Source: Armadillidium nasatum
Lineage: Eukaryota; Arthropoda; Malacostraca; Isopoda; Armadillidiidae
Assembly: GCA_009176605.1 (NCBI GenBank)
Contig: SEYY01022563.1
Location: 82,501-102,500, forward strand
Length of the DNA: 20,000 bases
Direction: 5' to 3'
In this document: positions 1 through 20,000 of the stretch, piece by piece
How the letters are laid out: each line of letters opens with the position of its first letter
Numbering within the stretch: the stretch's first letter is position 1
Notes under the pieces: model-generated
What the model was told of the DNA's origin: nothing
Seen by the model: only the letters and a program-made list of their open reading frames with translations
Databases searched by the model: none
Program-made: the position numbers and the translations under genes

Positions 1-59
1 TGAATGTTAACAGTTTCGAGTATCATTTAGATATATTTAAGGTTCCAAAGACCCTAACC

Positions 60-240
60 CACCCCGCCTAAGGGACAATTCTTCCTCCCCTATCTCAGCA
101 ACACAATCACGTGTCTAGGGACTTCCCTCCTACATGTCAGTTTTGTAGACGCGACACTACTACATCCACTCACCAGGTTTTCAAAAGATGCCCTGGAACT
201 TCCACCTCATCGCCTCCCTCACCCTATCCAAATCCCCTGA
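60..240 (+). pseudogene. LINE C-terminal (zinc-finger-like) remnant
   Basis: This short stretch is richer in G and C than the DNA after it. From about position 69 it reads in one frame as a peptide containing CQFCRRDTTTSTHQVFKRC, that is C-x2-C-x8-H-x5-C. A Cys-Cys-His-Cys pattern of this kind, next to a CPGT-like motif, is common after the RT and RNase H region of Jockey/R1-type non-LTR retrotransposons. The frame is closed upstream by a stop at 69-71 and drifts into low-complexity AT-rich sequence after about 240. No RT motif is visible because the window starts too close. It is read as a decayed terminal piece of a LINE; it could also be a chance open frame. Confidence 0.35.
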
Positions 241-374
241 TGAAAGGAACACTATCACCTATTGAACTCCCAATCATTTCCAGTTTTATTGTATTTCTTA
301 CGAACTATAGAAACTATGTAGGATTTAATGTTTTCGTTCAGTTAGGTGGAGGTCTCGCTTCATTCCGGTGTTGA

Positions 375-2769
375 ACTCCGTATATCCACTCAAAAAAAGA
401 AAGAGCTTAAATTTTTTTTTTTTTCTCGCCAAAACTTTTCTTGTATAATTTACAACTACTACAGACTGTTATCGAATTTGATGATACTTATGAACTACTA
501 CTTCAATTTAAGTATTTTAAGTTTCTAGAATTTGACCATACGATTATCATTTACATTATTATTTAGGTCAATGCAGTTAGGAAGTTTGTATTTTCAATAC
601 TTAATTATCCTATTCACGAACAAAAAACCTTTTTTTACTTTCACTATCTTAAATATAATTATTTTACAAAAGAATACAAATATACAAGTTTTTTTTTCTC
701 AGTCAAGACAAAAAGGTTTTGAAAAGCCCGTTTATAATTTTAAATTATTACCTTCGCTGAAGTTAGTCATATGAACTTTTCATTTAGATTTTTTTATCAA
801 TAGGGCTAGAGAAAAATTATCTTTGCACTAACAAGTATATTGAAAGCTAAATTATTTTCAAACTTGAAGGTGTTTAATTTCACTATATTCCAAGATATGA
901 ATATTATTTTTTAAAAATCCACTACAAGAATTATTATACTTTGTAAAAAATAACCTAAAGTAATCTTGATGAATGTATAAAAATTTATTAAATTTTTATC
1001 AGACTAGAGGAATAGGTATCTACTATACTTAAATGAATCTAAGCAACGTAGGAATAATGCATTATTGTTGTACAGCATTTTCACTTTCAAGAATCCACGC
1101 CATTTAAATTGATTTCTTCTAACAAGTTTAGCGATCAATTTATTTTTGTATTAAAAAATAAACGGCAAATGAATGTTTTTTTTTTATGGTTAGCATACCT
1201 CAACTAATTTCATGATAAACGCATTTTGGTAGTACAAATTATTTTTATTTCAAATTAATTTAAACTGCACCACATTGACGATTCCATACCTAAATAAAAT
1301 ACCACAAGAAACTTAACAGTATCAAAGAATGGTAGCTTAAGAAAAACTTATAAAATAGATAAAACCAAGTAAAGTAAAAGTTAAATAATAAATTTTAAAA
1401 AATAAAAAATTCAATAAAATAATCTGCTACTGAATATAAATTTTTTTTTTTCTTTTTGCTAATATTTCCAACAGTGAAAATGAAACTTTTCCAAGTATTT
1501 TTAATATAAAGCTCAAAGCTTTTAATTTTCTTAGAGTTAAGAAAAGAATGCAAGTAAAACTAATATAAGAAAAGAATTATTTAAAAATTAGTATTATATT
1601 AAATTTAACAAGTAATATTGACTTACAATATATAACTACAACAAAAGTGTGGATAAGTTAGGTGTAACTTTTAGTTATGCTAGCATTCATTATTAAAAGA
1701 CGCCCAACTTACATCAATCCTTGAATTTAAGAAACTTTGTTAAAACAAACTAAAATCTGGTGTGAAAGAAACCGTTTTAATATTTTAAAAAATACTTTTC
1801 CAATAAACATTTTACTCTGCATAAATAACTTTTTTTTTTAATAACATAGAACTGCTTACATAACATACACGTATATAAAATATTTATTTAAAGACAAAAA
1901 AGTACAATAAATAAAATTAATTTCAAGATTTTTAAAAACATTCACAAATGATTTTAATTTTAACTGTAGAAATAAAACTGTTACAAAAGTTTCCAAGTCG
2001 AAGCGTGAAGAAAACTTTTAATAACAAGGAGAAAATTCCCAACAGTGGGAATAAAATCTCGAACAATCTGAAAAAGAAAAATATATATATATATTTACCA
2101 ATGAAGTAATCATATTTATTTTGGAAGAAGGGATTTTCAAAATTCGGGAATTTCTTTTACAGAATAGAGATACACCAATTTTAATTGTCACCTATTAAAT
2201 AAAGTAACTTATACACCACAAATTTGATAGTATCTTTCTCTCATTTTTTTTTTAATCGAAATTTAGTATATAAAAAATCGAGAAAAAGAAAACTTGGAAT
2301 AAAAATTTCATTCTTTCAAATTATTTCCTATATATAAATTTCTTAGATCATACATTCTCGATAATGATTTATAGAAAAAAATTGTCTACATTTTTTTTTG
2401 TAATAAACATTATAGTCTTTTGTTAAAGAATTATGCATACATCTATTTCATTAATCACTGCATGCTTGAAGATTTTCTAAGCAAAAGCATTATTCATCAG
2501 ATTCGACTACAACAAGAAACTGAATATACGAAAATCCATTCTCAAAATTGCACAATTTACAGAAGCCCATATTGCTTCCATGGGATCATACATATAAGCA
2601 GCTTTAAAATCATTCAAGCTATTTAATCTCGTTTTCTAGAAATTTTACTAATAGTATTGTTATATTTGACTATAGAGTTAACAAGACAGGGTTCACTACA
2701 GTATAGATAGTTTTAGGAGAATCTAATCTTATTCAACATACTGAGAGTTGGCAAGAGTAAAAACCTGTG
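375..2769. other. AT-rich DNA with no recognisable gene
   Basis: About 2.4 kb of very AT-rich sequence with many homopolymer A or T runs. The few open frames are short, start at random ATGs and show no recognisable motif. I see no splice-bounded conserved peptide, RNA gene or repeat with clear ends. It is probably intergenic. Confidence 0.6.
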
Positions 2770-4250
2770 GAACTCTACATATATGTAATCGGCCCCCCAC
2801 TACACATTTTCCTGGTGGATGTACAGGCGCAGTAACGGCTCAGAAGAAAAAAAGCTAATAGACCTAGTTTGCTTAACTCAGGGACTGTGACTAGACTAAA
2901 ACGAGAGTAGATTAGCAAGTTACGGGAGACTGGAATATCACAACACAAAGAATACCTCCAGGAGAGTTCAGTTGAGGTCAGCAGATCCTTTCTCCTGTAG
3001 TTCGCAAAGCGAAAAAAGACTAGGGCGCTTCGATTGGGCAAGCACCTGCCCAACCGTAAGTGACTAAGTCCGTTTTTCATGGTGGTGTCTTTAGCCTTTC
3101 TTTCCCTTGCAATGGGAAGAACTCAAAGTTTAATACAGAGGCTGACATCCTTCGTGGGTACTGGAATGAAGGTGTGACTGAAGAGGGTAAACCTTCGTTG
3201 CTGAAAAGATGAAGTGAAACAGAAACGCCTATCTGGATGGAAGAGCTCCTTTGACGAGTAGAGTTAGTCGAAGAGTACAAAAGACTAGATGCCGTCGAAG
3301 AAGTGTGGTCGATGGTAAAAAGAGAACATACAATCCCACGAATAGGTGCTAGACTTCCGAGGGAAGAAACTTTCTTCGGTCCCTAAGGAAAGAAAGGTGA
3401 ATTAAGGAGGGAAGATGAAAATCACCTTCACAATGGATACAGTTGTCTTTTGCTAAACGGCAGCATTTCCTTCCGAGGTGGCCGAATTTATGGTAATTAA
3501 TCCATCTGGAGTGCGGAATAAGCTGACGTACAGTATAGCTGATGAACCCGATACCCAATCTTGACTTTCATAGGAAGGAATGGGATGCTGAAACTTAGAA
3601 GTGGCGGGTTCTCAACATCAGGGTCATCATTGGAATGAACACAAACATCGATTACCGAAACTAGTTTTGTGAAGGAAGCTGACCAAGATGTCATGGGATA
3701 TTTGTTTCCTTCTTCCGCGGAAAAAATCTTGCCATAAGAAGAGTTTATCAAGTCGTTTGGGATGGAGACAACAGAAACACCTCCCAATGATCAAAAACAA
3801 AGTATAGAACTCTGGGTTCGTGTAGCCGCCATAACCAAAATGGAACAGTTCTTCAGAGCGGTTGCGGAAGAGGCGTTAGTGTGGAGGACACACTAGTACG
3901 TCGTTGTTTTATAATGTTTTATTTTGTAAAAGATTTAGTTGTTGACGAGAGCACCTCAGGAAGGCTGCCAAGTGGAACATGGATGGAGGAACCTTTAAGA
4001 ATTGGGGACGTCCACAAGGAACAATATTATTTTACTGTGATCTACCAGACACCTAAAATGAGGAATCATCGGGTAACTAGTCGCCAAAGGGTGAGAATGC
4101 TACTCCATATGAGGGAGGTCATTAAATTAACCACACAATGGCTGTTGAGGATCTATTTATCTGCAAAGACGAATTTCCTTTGGTGGTATCTGGCACGAAG
4201 GTAATTAGGGGATGATCAAGTGAGATATCTAACAGAAGATGGTGGTGCTG
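2770..4250 (-). pseudogene. Decayed LINE ORF1 (gag-like) remnant
   Basis: An island of visibly higher GC content in AT-rich surroundings. On the minus strand, around 3620-3530, it reads LLSFSIPFLPMKVKIG. After a frame shift it continues around 3555-3400 as a segment with YTVRQLIPHSRW, then NYHKFGHLGRKC, then CIHCEGDFH. This resembles the ORF1 protein of Jockey/I-type non-LTR retrotransposons, where a segment ending in LP..IK.GY..V.VR.YIP precedes CCHC zinc knuckles. The first knuckle has lost two cysteines (W and Y in their place) but keeps G-H and the final C; the second has C-x2-C-x4-H. Downstream, towards 2770, the minus strand is serine-rich and broken by stops in all frames. The outer limits are set by base composition only. 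It is dead and probably 5' and 3' truncated. Confidence 0.5.
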
Positions 4251-4617
4251 ATCTTTCCTTAAAAACATTGATGTGACTTCTTGTACTAAAGACCACTGAA
4301 ACAACAAAGCAGCAATAAATAAGCACAATAATGATAAAGATAATGAAACTAATTAAACAAATTAAAACCATATACAGAAGTGTACTCGCTCTGACAAAGT
4401 CCAAGAACAAAACCCATAATCCGTTCAAAAAATACAACACCGTAGTAGTCGACTGTGTTTGTGTTCTCGGTTAGAACAGGGTGAAAGGATAACGGGACGA
4501 AAAAACATACCAAAAAAGGTTTGTAAAAATGGGAGAAAGGGAGGGACTGAATCAAGTACATAGGGAGAGTAAATTGATAGAAATAACAAATATAAATAAT
4601 TATTATATAATAGAACA

Positions 4618-4643
4618 ATAAATAATAATAATAATAATAATAA
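4618..4643. repeat. (AAT)n microsatellite
   Basis: About eight perfect AAT/TAA trinucleotide units. It produces the poly-tyrosine-like minus-strand frames seen here, which are not genes. Confidence 0.85.
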
Positions 4644-4954
4644 TGGCAGATCAACAGTAGAAACGGTCAAAAACAAAAAGGCTAATTTCCCGAGGGGGTT
4701 CGATTATAAAGATCTGGGAGCATTTAATTTTTTATTTTTTTTAAAATTTTTTTTAGAAACATCTCGAAACCTCTAAAATAGGTTAATTGAAAGAACATGG
4801 TCAATCCATAGATCATGAATTGTGATTTTCTCTATTTTTTTTTTTAAAGATGTATATTTCAAGACTTAGAATAAGTGAACTGGAAGAATGCAAGGCAGCC
4901 AGTAAAATCATCCATGAACAAAGATTGCGGTAAAACAAATCTGTATACATTATA

Positions 4955-4960
4955 TTTATT
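4955..4960 (-). terminator. Candidate poly(A) signal AATAAA for eIF1A
   Basis: This is the first AATAAA I find on the minus strand below the eIF1A stop codon, about 600 bases into the would-be 3' UTR. A variant ATTAAA occurs earlier at 5160-5155. In DNA this AT-rich such hexamers occur by chance, so either or neither may be used. Confidence 0.25.
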
Positions 4961-5559
4961 ATATATTATTACTCATTACACCACCAAGATCATTTTATAT
5001 ACCAGAATATAATTTTAAAAAAATATATATATTTCAGTATGTTAATTTAAAAGTCAAGTAAACACAAAAACAATGATTATGATTAAAAGAGGAAGTCTTT
5101 GCTAACAGACTATGAATTATTTTGGAAACAAAAATAATGCATAATTTATAAATCTTTAATTCTTTTAAAAATTGGCATGCTTTATGAAAGGGCAAATCAA
5201 AATAAAGACAAAAATATGCGCATGCAATGCAGAATGAAAATTACACTCTTTTAACAAAGAAATAAAAAGTGACTTTTGGTCTAAATTTTTATCTCAAATT
5301 ATACAAATATATTAATTATTTTTGCAATTGGACGTAATCTTTGTAAAATTAATTAATACGAATTGGAATAGGACGTGAAACAATTTACAACAAAAGAGTA
5401 CTGAGTGAAAATTAACAGAATTATTGTAAAAGCAAAAAGTAGAGGAATAAAATTGTCAGTACAAAACGTAAACATCATACACCCCTAGAATTAAATATAG
5501 AGGAAATATAGTCTACAAATTTATCACTTTCAATTTTCTTTCAAATAAATGAAAGTACC

Positions 5560-15617
<10,058 letters not shown>

Positions 15618-15760
15618 TTTTAATATATGAACCTATGTAATTTGAGCTCAAAAACACCAACAACCTTACCACACTTTCCTATGGTAAAAGATCGATCTAA
15701 GTTCTTAGGTATCGTAGGCTGCGTTGCCTTCTAAGCCAGAAAAATATTAGGGGATATTAT
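15618..15760 (-). promoter_or_regulatory. eIF1A: eIF1A 5' UTR and probable promoter region
   Basis: The region upstream (minus strand) of the eIF1A start codon. It has higher GC content than the DNA further up, with GGCAACGCAGCCTACGATAC near 15731-15710. No clear TATA box, initiator or oligopyrimidine start could be assigned with confidence, and an upstream non-coding exon cannot be excluded. A GTAAGG at about 15667 could be a donor but has no supporting evidence. Confidence 0.35.
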
Positions 15761-16470
15761 AGGCTGTTGTGATATCAATATGATAAAGAAATTAAGTACG
15801 ATATATCAGAAAATTGATAACAAAAAATTAACAATAGAGTGTGTTTTAAAGATCAAAAGAAACTTACATTGACCTTATTTAATGTCCTTAATATAGAAAA
15901 CTTACCCACAATTTTTCAAATTATTTAATTTTTTACCTTTTTTAACTTTTTTTCTACTTTTTTTTTATAAATTATTTAATATTTATATTTACATTTCCAT
16001 ATGTTTTATATCATAATTTTTTTTTTTTTTCATGTCTTTCAATGTATCCCACTATAATTTTGCTTACTTCTTCACTGAATAATATTAAAACTCCTTTTTT
16101 AATGTTTTAAAATTTTTTTTGAATACTCATCACATTAAAAGAAATGTTTCGTTAATTTCTCATCATCAATGTGACAAATTGAACAAAAAAGTAGCTGCTT
16201 TGGAGTTTAAATAAAAATTAATCAGCCTACAACAAATATTTTAAGAATATTTAGATATTGTAGCACATAGAAACACAAGGAAAAAAAGACTCATAAATAA
16301 GAATTATCAAGATAGACTAAAAACGCTTATGATGTTTTCTGTAGAAAGGAGATTTCTTATAGGGAATTAATTCAGGTTTATAAAATGTTTTTTATAGGTT
16401 TATAAAATGTTTTTATCAATTTATAATATAGATATGAGTAAGTTCTTTTCAGTGCATCTCTATTGGTTCA
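15761..16470. other. AT-rich upstream DNA, no gene seen
   Basis: Upstream of eIF1A. Many T-runs and no coding signal. A 22-bp direct duplication (AGGTTTATAAAATGTTTTT) occurs at about 16374-16416. Confidence 0.5.
16374..16416. repeat. Two-copy short tandem repeat
   Basis: AGGTTTATAAAATGTTTTT occurs twice in a row, about 22 bp apart, with one T-length difference. Confidence 0.7.
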
Positions 16471-16475
16471 TTAAG

Positions 16476-16649
16476 TTATAACAAAAAGATAAAACCATTT
16501 TCTTCAACAACAAAGTTTTTAATTTTAGGAAATTGTTTACGAGAGAATATAGTTGATAGCAACCCTTTTTCATTTTTTTTTTTATAAAGAGTTGGACCAA
16601 TAAAGGGATGATCAAAGTATAATCTGGTTGGTTCAGCTTTTAAAGGCAT
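16476..16649 (-). CDS. Hypothetical 57-residue open frame, doubtful
   Basis: The minus-strand frame from ATG at 16649 to TAA at 16478-16476 encodes a peptide beginning MPLKAEPTRLYFDHPFIGPT, followed by lysine-rich sequence and NFVVEENGFIFLL. Its composition looks more protein-like than other short frames in the window. The same frame is open for about 14 codons before the ATG, up to a TAA. I do not recognise the family and see no splice-supported partner exon. It lies directly next to the tandem duplication at 16634-16880, whose units also carry protein-like but broken frames. It could be an exon or the remnant of an unknown gene, or chance. Confidence 0.15.
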   Translation of the reverse strand: MPLKAEPTRLYFDHPFIGPTLYKKKNEKGLLSTIFSRKQFPKIKNFVVEENGFIFLL

Positions 16650-16880
16650 GTTTGAGTTTGCAGTGTATCTGATTTCATTTTGAATCCCTTGTTCTTAATG
16701 ATTGGAATCTTTGACACTTTTGAGGTTTGAGTTTTGATGACTTGATTTTCAATATCAGCTTTTAAAGCCTGTGTTTGAATCTGCAGTGTATTTAAAACCT
16801 GGACTCATTTTGAATCCCTTGTACTTTATGGTGGGAATCTTTTAAGATTTTGAGTTTTGGGGTTTTGATGACTTGGTTTT
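16634..16880. repeat. Diverged tandem duplication, period about 122 bp
   Basis: Unit 1 (16634-16750) and unit 2 (16756-16880) share CAGCTTTTAAAG, TGCAGTGTAT, CATTTTGAATCCCTTGT, GGAATCTTT and GTTTTGATGACTTG in the same order, with small indels. On the minus strand unit 1 reads VIKTQTSKVSKIPIIKNKGF followed by KMKSDTLQTQT. Unit 2 has the related VIKTPKLKILK but is broken by shifts, so a repeat-containing coding ancestor is possible. Confidence 0.65.
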
Positions 16881-16884
16881 TGCA

Positions 16885-18199
16885 TTTTAATTTAGTTGAC
16901 TTATTTACTTATAATTTAACTTAATAAACTACATGTTATTCGTATAATTATAGAGGTATATTGACTATTTGCAAAGATGAAAATTTAAATTAAAACTAGC
17001 CTTTCAAAGCAAATGTCTGTCAATTTTGCATCTTTCTGCCTCAGAACAGTCTTAACAGGCCCATGTTGCTTCCATTTATTTATTTTTTTGTACTTTGAAT
17101 AAAAACTGTCCTATGGACTTTCTCGTAAATTGCATATATATATTAGGAAAAACATAGCTATCAGTGTTTTATACTATCAATTCCTAAATCATCTATCAAA
17201 TGACGCAATCTTTAACTCTACTAAAATATACTTAAAATTACCTAATTCAAACTCTATTTACACTCCTTAATATTTTTTAATTTTTTTTTTGGTAGGACTA
17301 CATTGTGTCTCTTGATCACATAAATTCTTCAAAAATGTTCAGGGGTTCCAAGGGACTTTACATATATTTGTAAAGTACCACATATGTAATTGATATTTTA
17401 TGTTACTAAAAGTTTCAAATTTGAAATATATTGTATAATAAATGTATATCAACTATTCAAGATTATATTCATGATGAGGTACTATATTAAGGCAATCTCA
17501 ATGTACAAAATGAGTGGTTGAGATCCTCTTCAACAGACCTATAAGGAGAGGCAGAATCATTCAGTAGTTTCGACAATCTAGAGCAACATATTTAGAGAAC
17601 CAATACGTTTCTGACTATCCCAATCTATTTTGCCAAATCATTAACCTAAATGTTTCACCATAAGTCCTTTTCCCTATAATAAGTAATCTTTGCTCCTATT
17701 GATAAACCTGACTCCAGCTTGCATCTCAGTTTTAAAGTTTACTTCCCAACAGCTCCAACTGCTCCATCCCGCCTTAAGAGTATATTCTAGCATTTTAATC
17801 CGACTAATTGCAAGGCTTTGTGTCACTTCTAACTCTAACTATCCGTGAAGTGATATATTTGACTAGGGACGTTTCATCTTCTGCCGGCAAGGTGGGGATT
17901 GTAAGCTGATGGGATGAGCAATTTAATCTTATCATAGTCTAAATCTCTTTCTCTACTCGATCCATGGTTCGATCATATTTGTTCTTAAATCATTCATGAA
18001 ACAGACTGTTCATACATAGAGTTGAAAATGTTCTCATTCTCTTGTCATTCTCTCTAATAATAAATTATAGTAATATAATTTGACGATAAAAAGAAAATTT
18101 TCATTAAACGAAGGTGCGCTGACACCCTTGGTTCTCCTATATACAGACAAATATCGTACAAAAACATCTTTAACAACTGCAAATCTATCCTTCTTCTCT
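16885..18199. other. Intergenic DNA, no gene recognised
   Basis: AT-rich to about 17500, then somewhat GC-richer to 18200. The latter part precedes the LINE relic and may include its decayed upstream sequence, but no endonuclease or RT motif is readable in any frame. Confidence 0.45.
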
Positions 18200-19228
18200 T
18201 ATTCGTTCTGATGGTTCTGAGGCTAACTCCTCTTTTGTAGATATATTATTCTCTCTCATAGATTTATGGTCCTTTGCTTTTAGGCATTATGGGTCATGTG
18301 GGGTGATGCTTGGAATTTTCATGGTATTTTTACAAAGTATGACAAGTGTCGCTGCTTCCCAATATCATACCAATGGCTTTACTTCAGGTGTTGCTGATTG
18401 CGCTACTTTATTTCTCTATTCATTCTTTTCGTTAATAGTCTTCTCTGCTATCCATCAAATCCTTTCCATTCAAATGCCGATGACTCGTCACTCCATTTCT
18501 CTACCCATTTCAAATCTGCAATCTCTTATGAATCTAGAGTTGCTTGTTCTATTTCTTCTGATCTGGGTAAAATTTACCGGTGGGGTCTTCTTAACCATGC
18601 GAAATGCAACTCTTTAAAATTGAACTTCTACAGATCTCCTTTTTAGATACACCTTCTAACTTTCCTATCTTTTTCGAAGGTTCCATCGTCTCTCTTGTTG
18701 ACAAAAATAAATATTTTTGGTATTAATGTGAATAAATAAAAATGCCTTGGGAACATCATATCACAACAATTGCTTGGGTGCTTCAGTGCTTGGGATACCT
18801 CAACAATGCGGGAGGCTCTGCTTAGATTGTGAGATTTTCCCCCACTTCTCAGTTATTCCTACTTATACAAGGATCTAATCTGCACTTGTTTGTAGTACTA
18901 CTTTCATATTTGGGGAGTGATGATTAAGGCTTCACAGGTTTTTCTCCTTTATCTCTGTGATGTTGAAACTTTGTCTCTTTCTATAGGTACTACCCCAGAG
19001 AACCAACCACTCGTATACCATCACCTTTAAGATATCTTCGTGGCATAAGGAAAGCAGTGTCCATCCACACATGAATTATATGTAGACTGCTTCGACTACA
19101 GGCTCGTTCGCTGTGGTACTTCCTTCTTCCCAACCACTTCTGTTCTGTGGAATTCCCTCACATCTGTATTTCCTGCAGACTTTAATCTCCTTCAATTTAA
19201 AAGTTGTAACTATGCTCACCCTTGTTAA
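18200..19228 (+). pseudogene. Decayed non-LTR (LINE) reverse transcriptase, family B
   Basis: Reverse-transcriptase remnants in collinear order across several frames: TSGVADCATLFLYSFF (degraded palm motif), then around 18465 FHSNADDSSLHFSTHF, where the catalytic box reads NADD instead of YADD or FADD; ISSDLGKIYRWGLLNHAKCN; LLQISFLDTPSNFPIFFEG (from 18625); PWEHHITTIAW; HIWGV (18905); then a C-terminal piece RLVRCGTSFFPTTSVLWNSL followed by TSVFPADFNLLQFK and stop TAA at 19226-19228. Frames 2, 1 and 2 are used with several stops between. It differs in wording from family A at 12744-13993, and its end matches the fragment at 9385-9515. It is dead and 5' truncated. Confidence 0.82.
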
Positions 19229-19244
19229 GAGCTATGCCCAATGT

Positions 19245-19247
<3 letters not shown>

Positions 19248-19307
<60 letters not shown>
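19248..19307. repeat. (AG)n microsatellite, about 60 bp
   Basis: Perfect AG dinucleotides, 20 bases after the LINE family B stop codon. Frames reading RERERE or SLSLSL across it are artefacts. Confidence 0.98.
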
Positions 19308-19686
<379 letters not shown>

Positions 19687-19699
19687 CATTATTATTATT

Positions 19700-19737
19700 A
19701 TCACTCGCAGACAGTTATATAACTGTCTGCGAGTGAT
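19700..19737. repeat. Perfect 38-bp palindrome
   Basis: ATCACTCGCAGACAGTTAT (19700-19718) is followed directly by its exact reverse complement (19719-19737), with no spacer. It would extrude as a 19-bp perfect hairpin. The arm CTGTCTGCGAGTGAT resembles the end of the shared retroelement tail (CTTTCTGTGAGTGATGG at 8620-8636). It may be a head-to-head pair of truncated tails; the left one runs outwards into the (AT)n array. Confidence 0.9.
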
Positions 19738-19986
<249 letters not shown>

Positions 19987-20000
19987 CGTATATTCCTTAA

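Larger units (their letters stand above)
4250..5559. other. AT-rich region with probable eIF1A 3' UTR at its upper end
   Basis: Immediately downstream (on the minus strand) of the eIF1A stop codon. No coding potential is evident. The 3' UTR must lie in the upper part. Candidate poly(A) signals on the minus strand are ATTAAA at 5160-5155 and AATAAA at 4960-4955. The rest, down to the (AAT)n repeat and the LINE island, shows nothing recognisable. Confidence 0.5.

Noticed and set aside
2420..2626. 68-codon plus-strand open frame
   Set aside because: Composition is that of AT-rich background, with no motif, no splice context and no neighbouring coding exon.
3881..4204. Plus-strand 107-codon open frame in the GC-richer island
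   Set aside because: No recognisable motif. The opposite strand nearby carries the ORF1-like zinc-knuckle reading, so this is more likely a shadow of a decayed element.
4349..4676. Minus-strand Tyr- and Leu-rich frames
   Set aside because: They are driven by the (AAT)n repeat and AT-rich sequence.
16655..16800. Serpin-like DHPFI phrase in the peptide next to the tandem repeat
   Set aside because: Only a few residues agree, the surrounding order is wrong for a serpin C-terminus, and the match is not enough for a family call.

Overview
The window looks like nuclear DNA of an arthropod, most probably a crustacean or crustacean-like lineage. It has spliced coding exons with GT-AG introns, is very AT-rich, carries long (AT)n arrays, and is littered with decayed non-LTR retrotransposons and hAT-type DNA transposon remnants. 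The lineage call is an inference: it rests on the arthropod-like C-terminal region of the one conserved gene and on the character of the retroelements. No database was searched.

The only convincing host gene is on the minus strand. It is a complete five-exon gene for translation initiation factor eIF1A (148 codons plus stop). The coding exons are 15602-15617, 7859-7953, 7681-7776, 6447-6579 and 5560-5666. All four introns have consensus GT-AG borders and the reading frame is continuous. Intron 1 is about 7.6 kb and holds most of the mobile DNA in the window; intron 2 is only 82 bp.

Layout: 1-375 holds a scrap of a LINE C-terminal region. 375-2770 is featureless AT-rich DNA. 2770-4250 is a higher-GC island with a decayed LINE ORF1 (gag-like, degenerate zinc knuckles) on the minus strand. 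4250-5559 is AT-rich DNA containing the probable 3' UTR of eIF1A. 5560-15617 is the eIF1A gene. Its introns contain, from low to high coordinate: a possible hAT relic, a tRNA-like SINE head, (AT)n arrays, a fold-back element with an (AT)n core, a LINE 3' fragment, a degenerate hAT-like element, a tRNA-derived SINE, and a 2.3-kb hAT-like element with good terminal inverted repeats and a perfect 8-bp target duplication, inside which lies a decayed LINE reverse transcriptase. 15618-18200 is the upstream region, with a 122-bp tandem duplication and a 57-codon open frame of unknown meaning. 18200-19230 is a second LINE reverse-transcriptase relic. 19230-20000 is microsatellite, a perfect 38-bp palindrome and another tRNA-like fragment.

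The most interesting structural theme is a related sequence of roughly 35 bp found at the end of a SINE, after a LINE 3' fragment, and as both arms of a fold-back element, repeatedly next to (AT)n arrays. It suggests a retroelement tail that seeds (AT)n microsatellites. I found no bacterial-type system, CRISPR array, viral gene or toxin gene.
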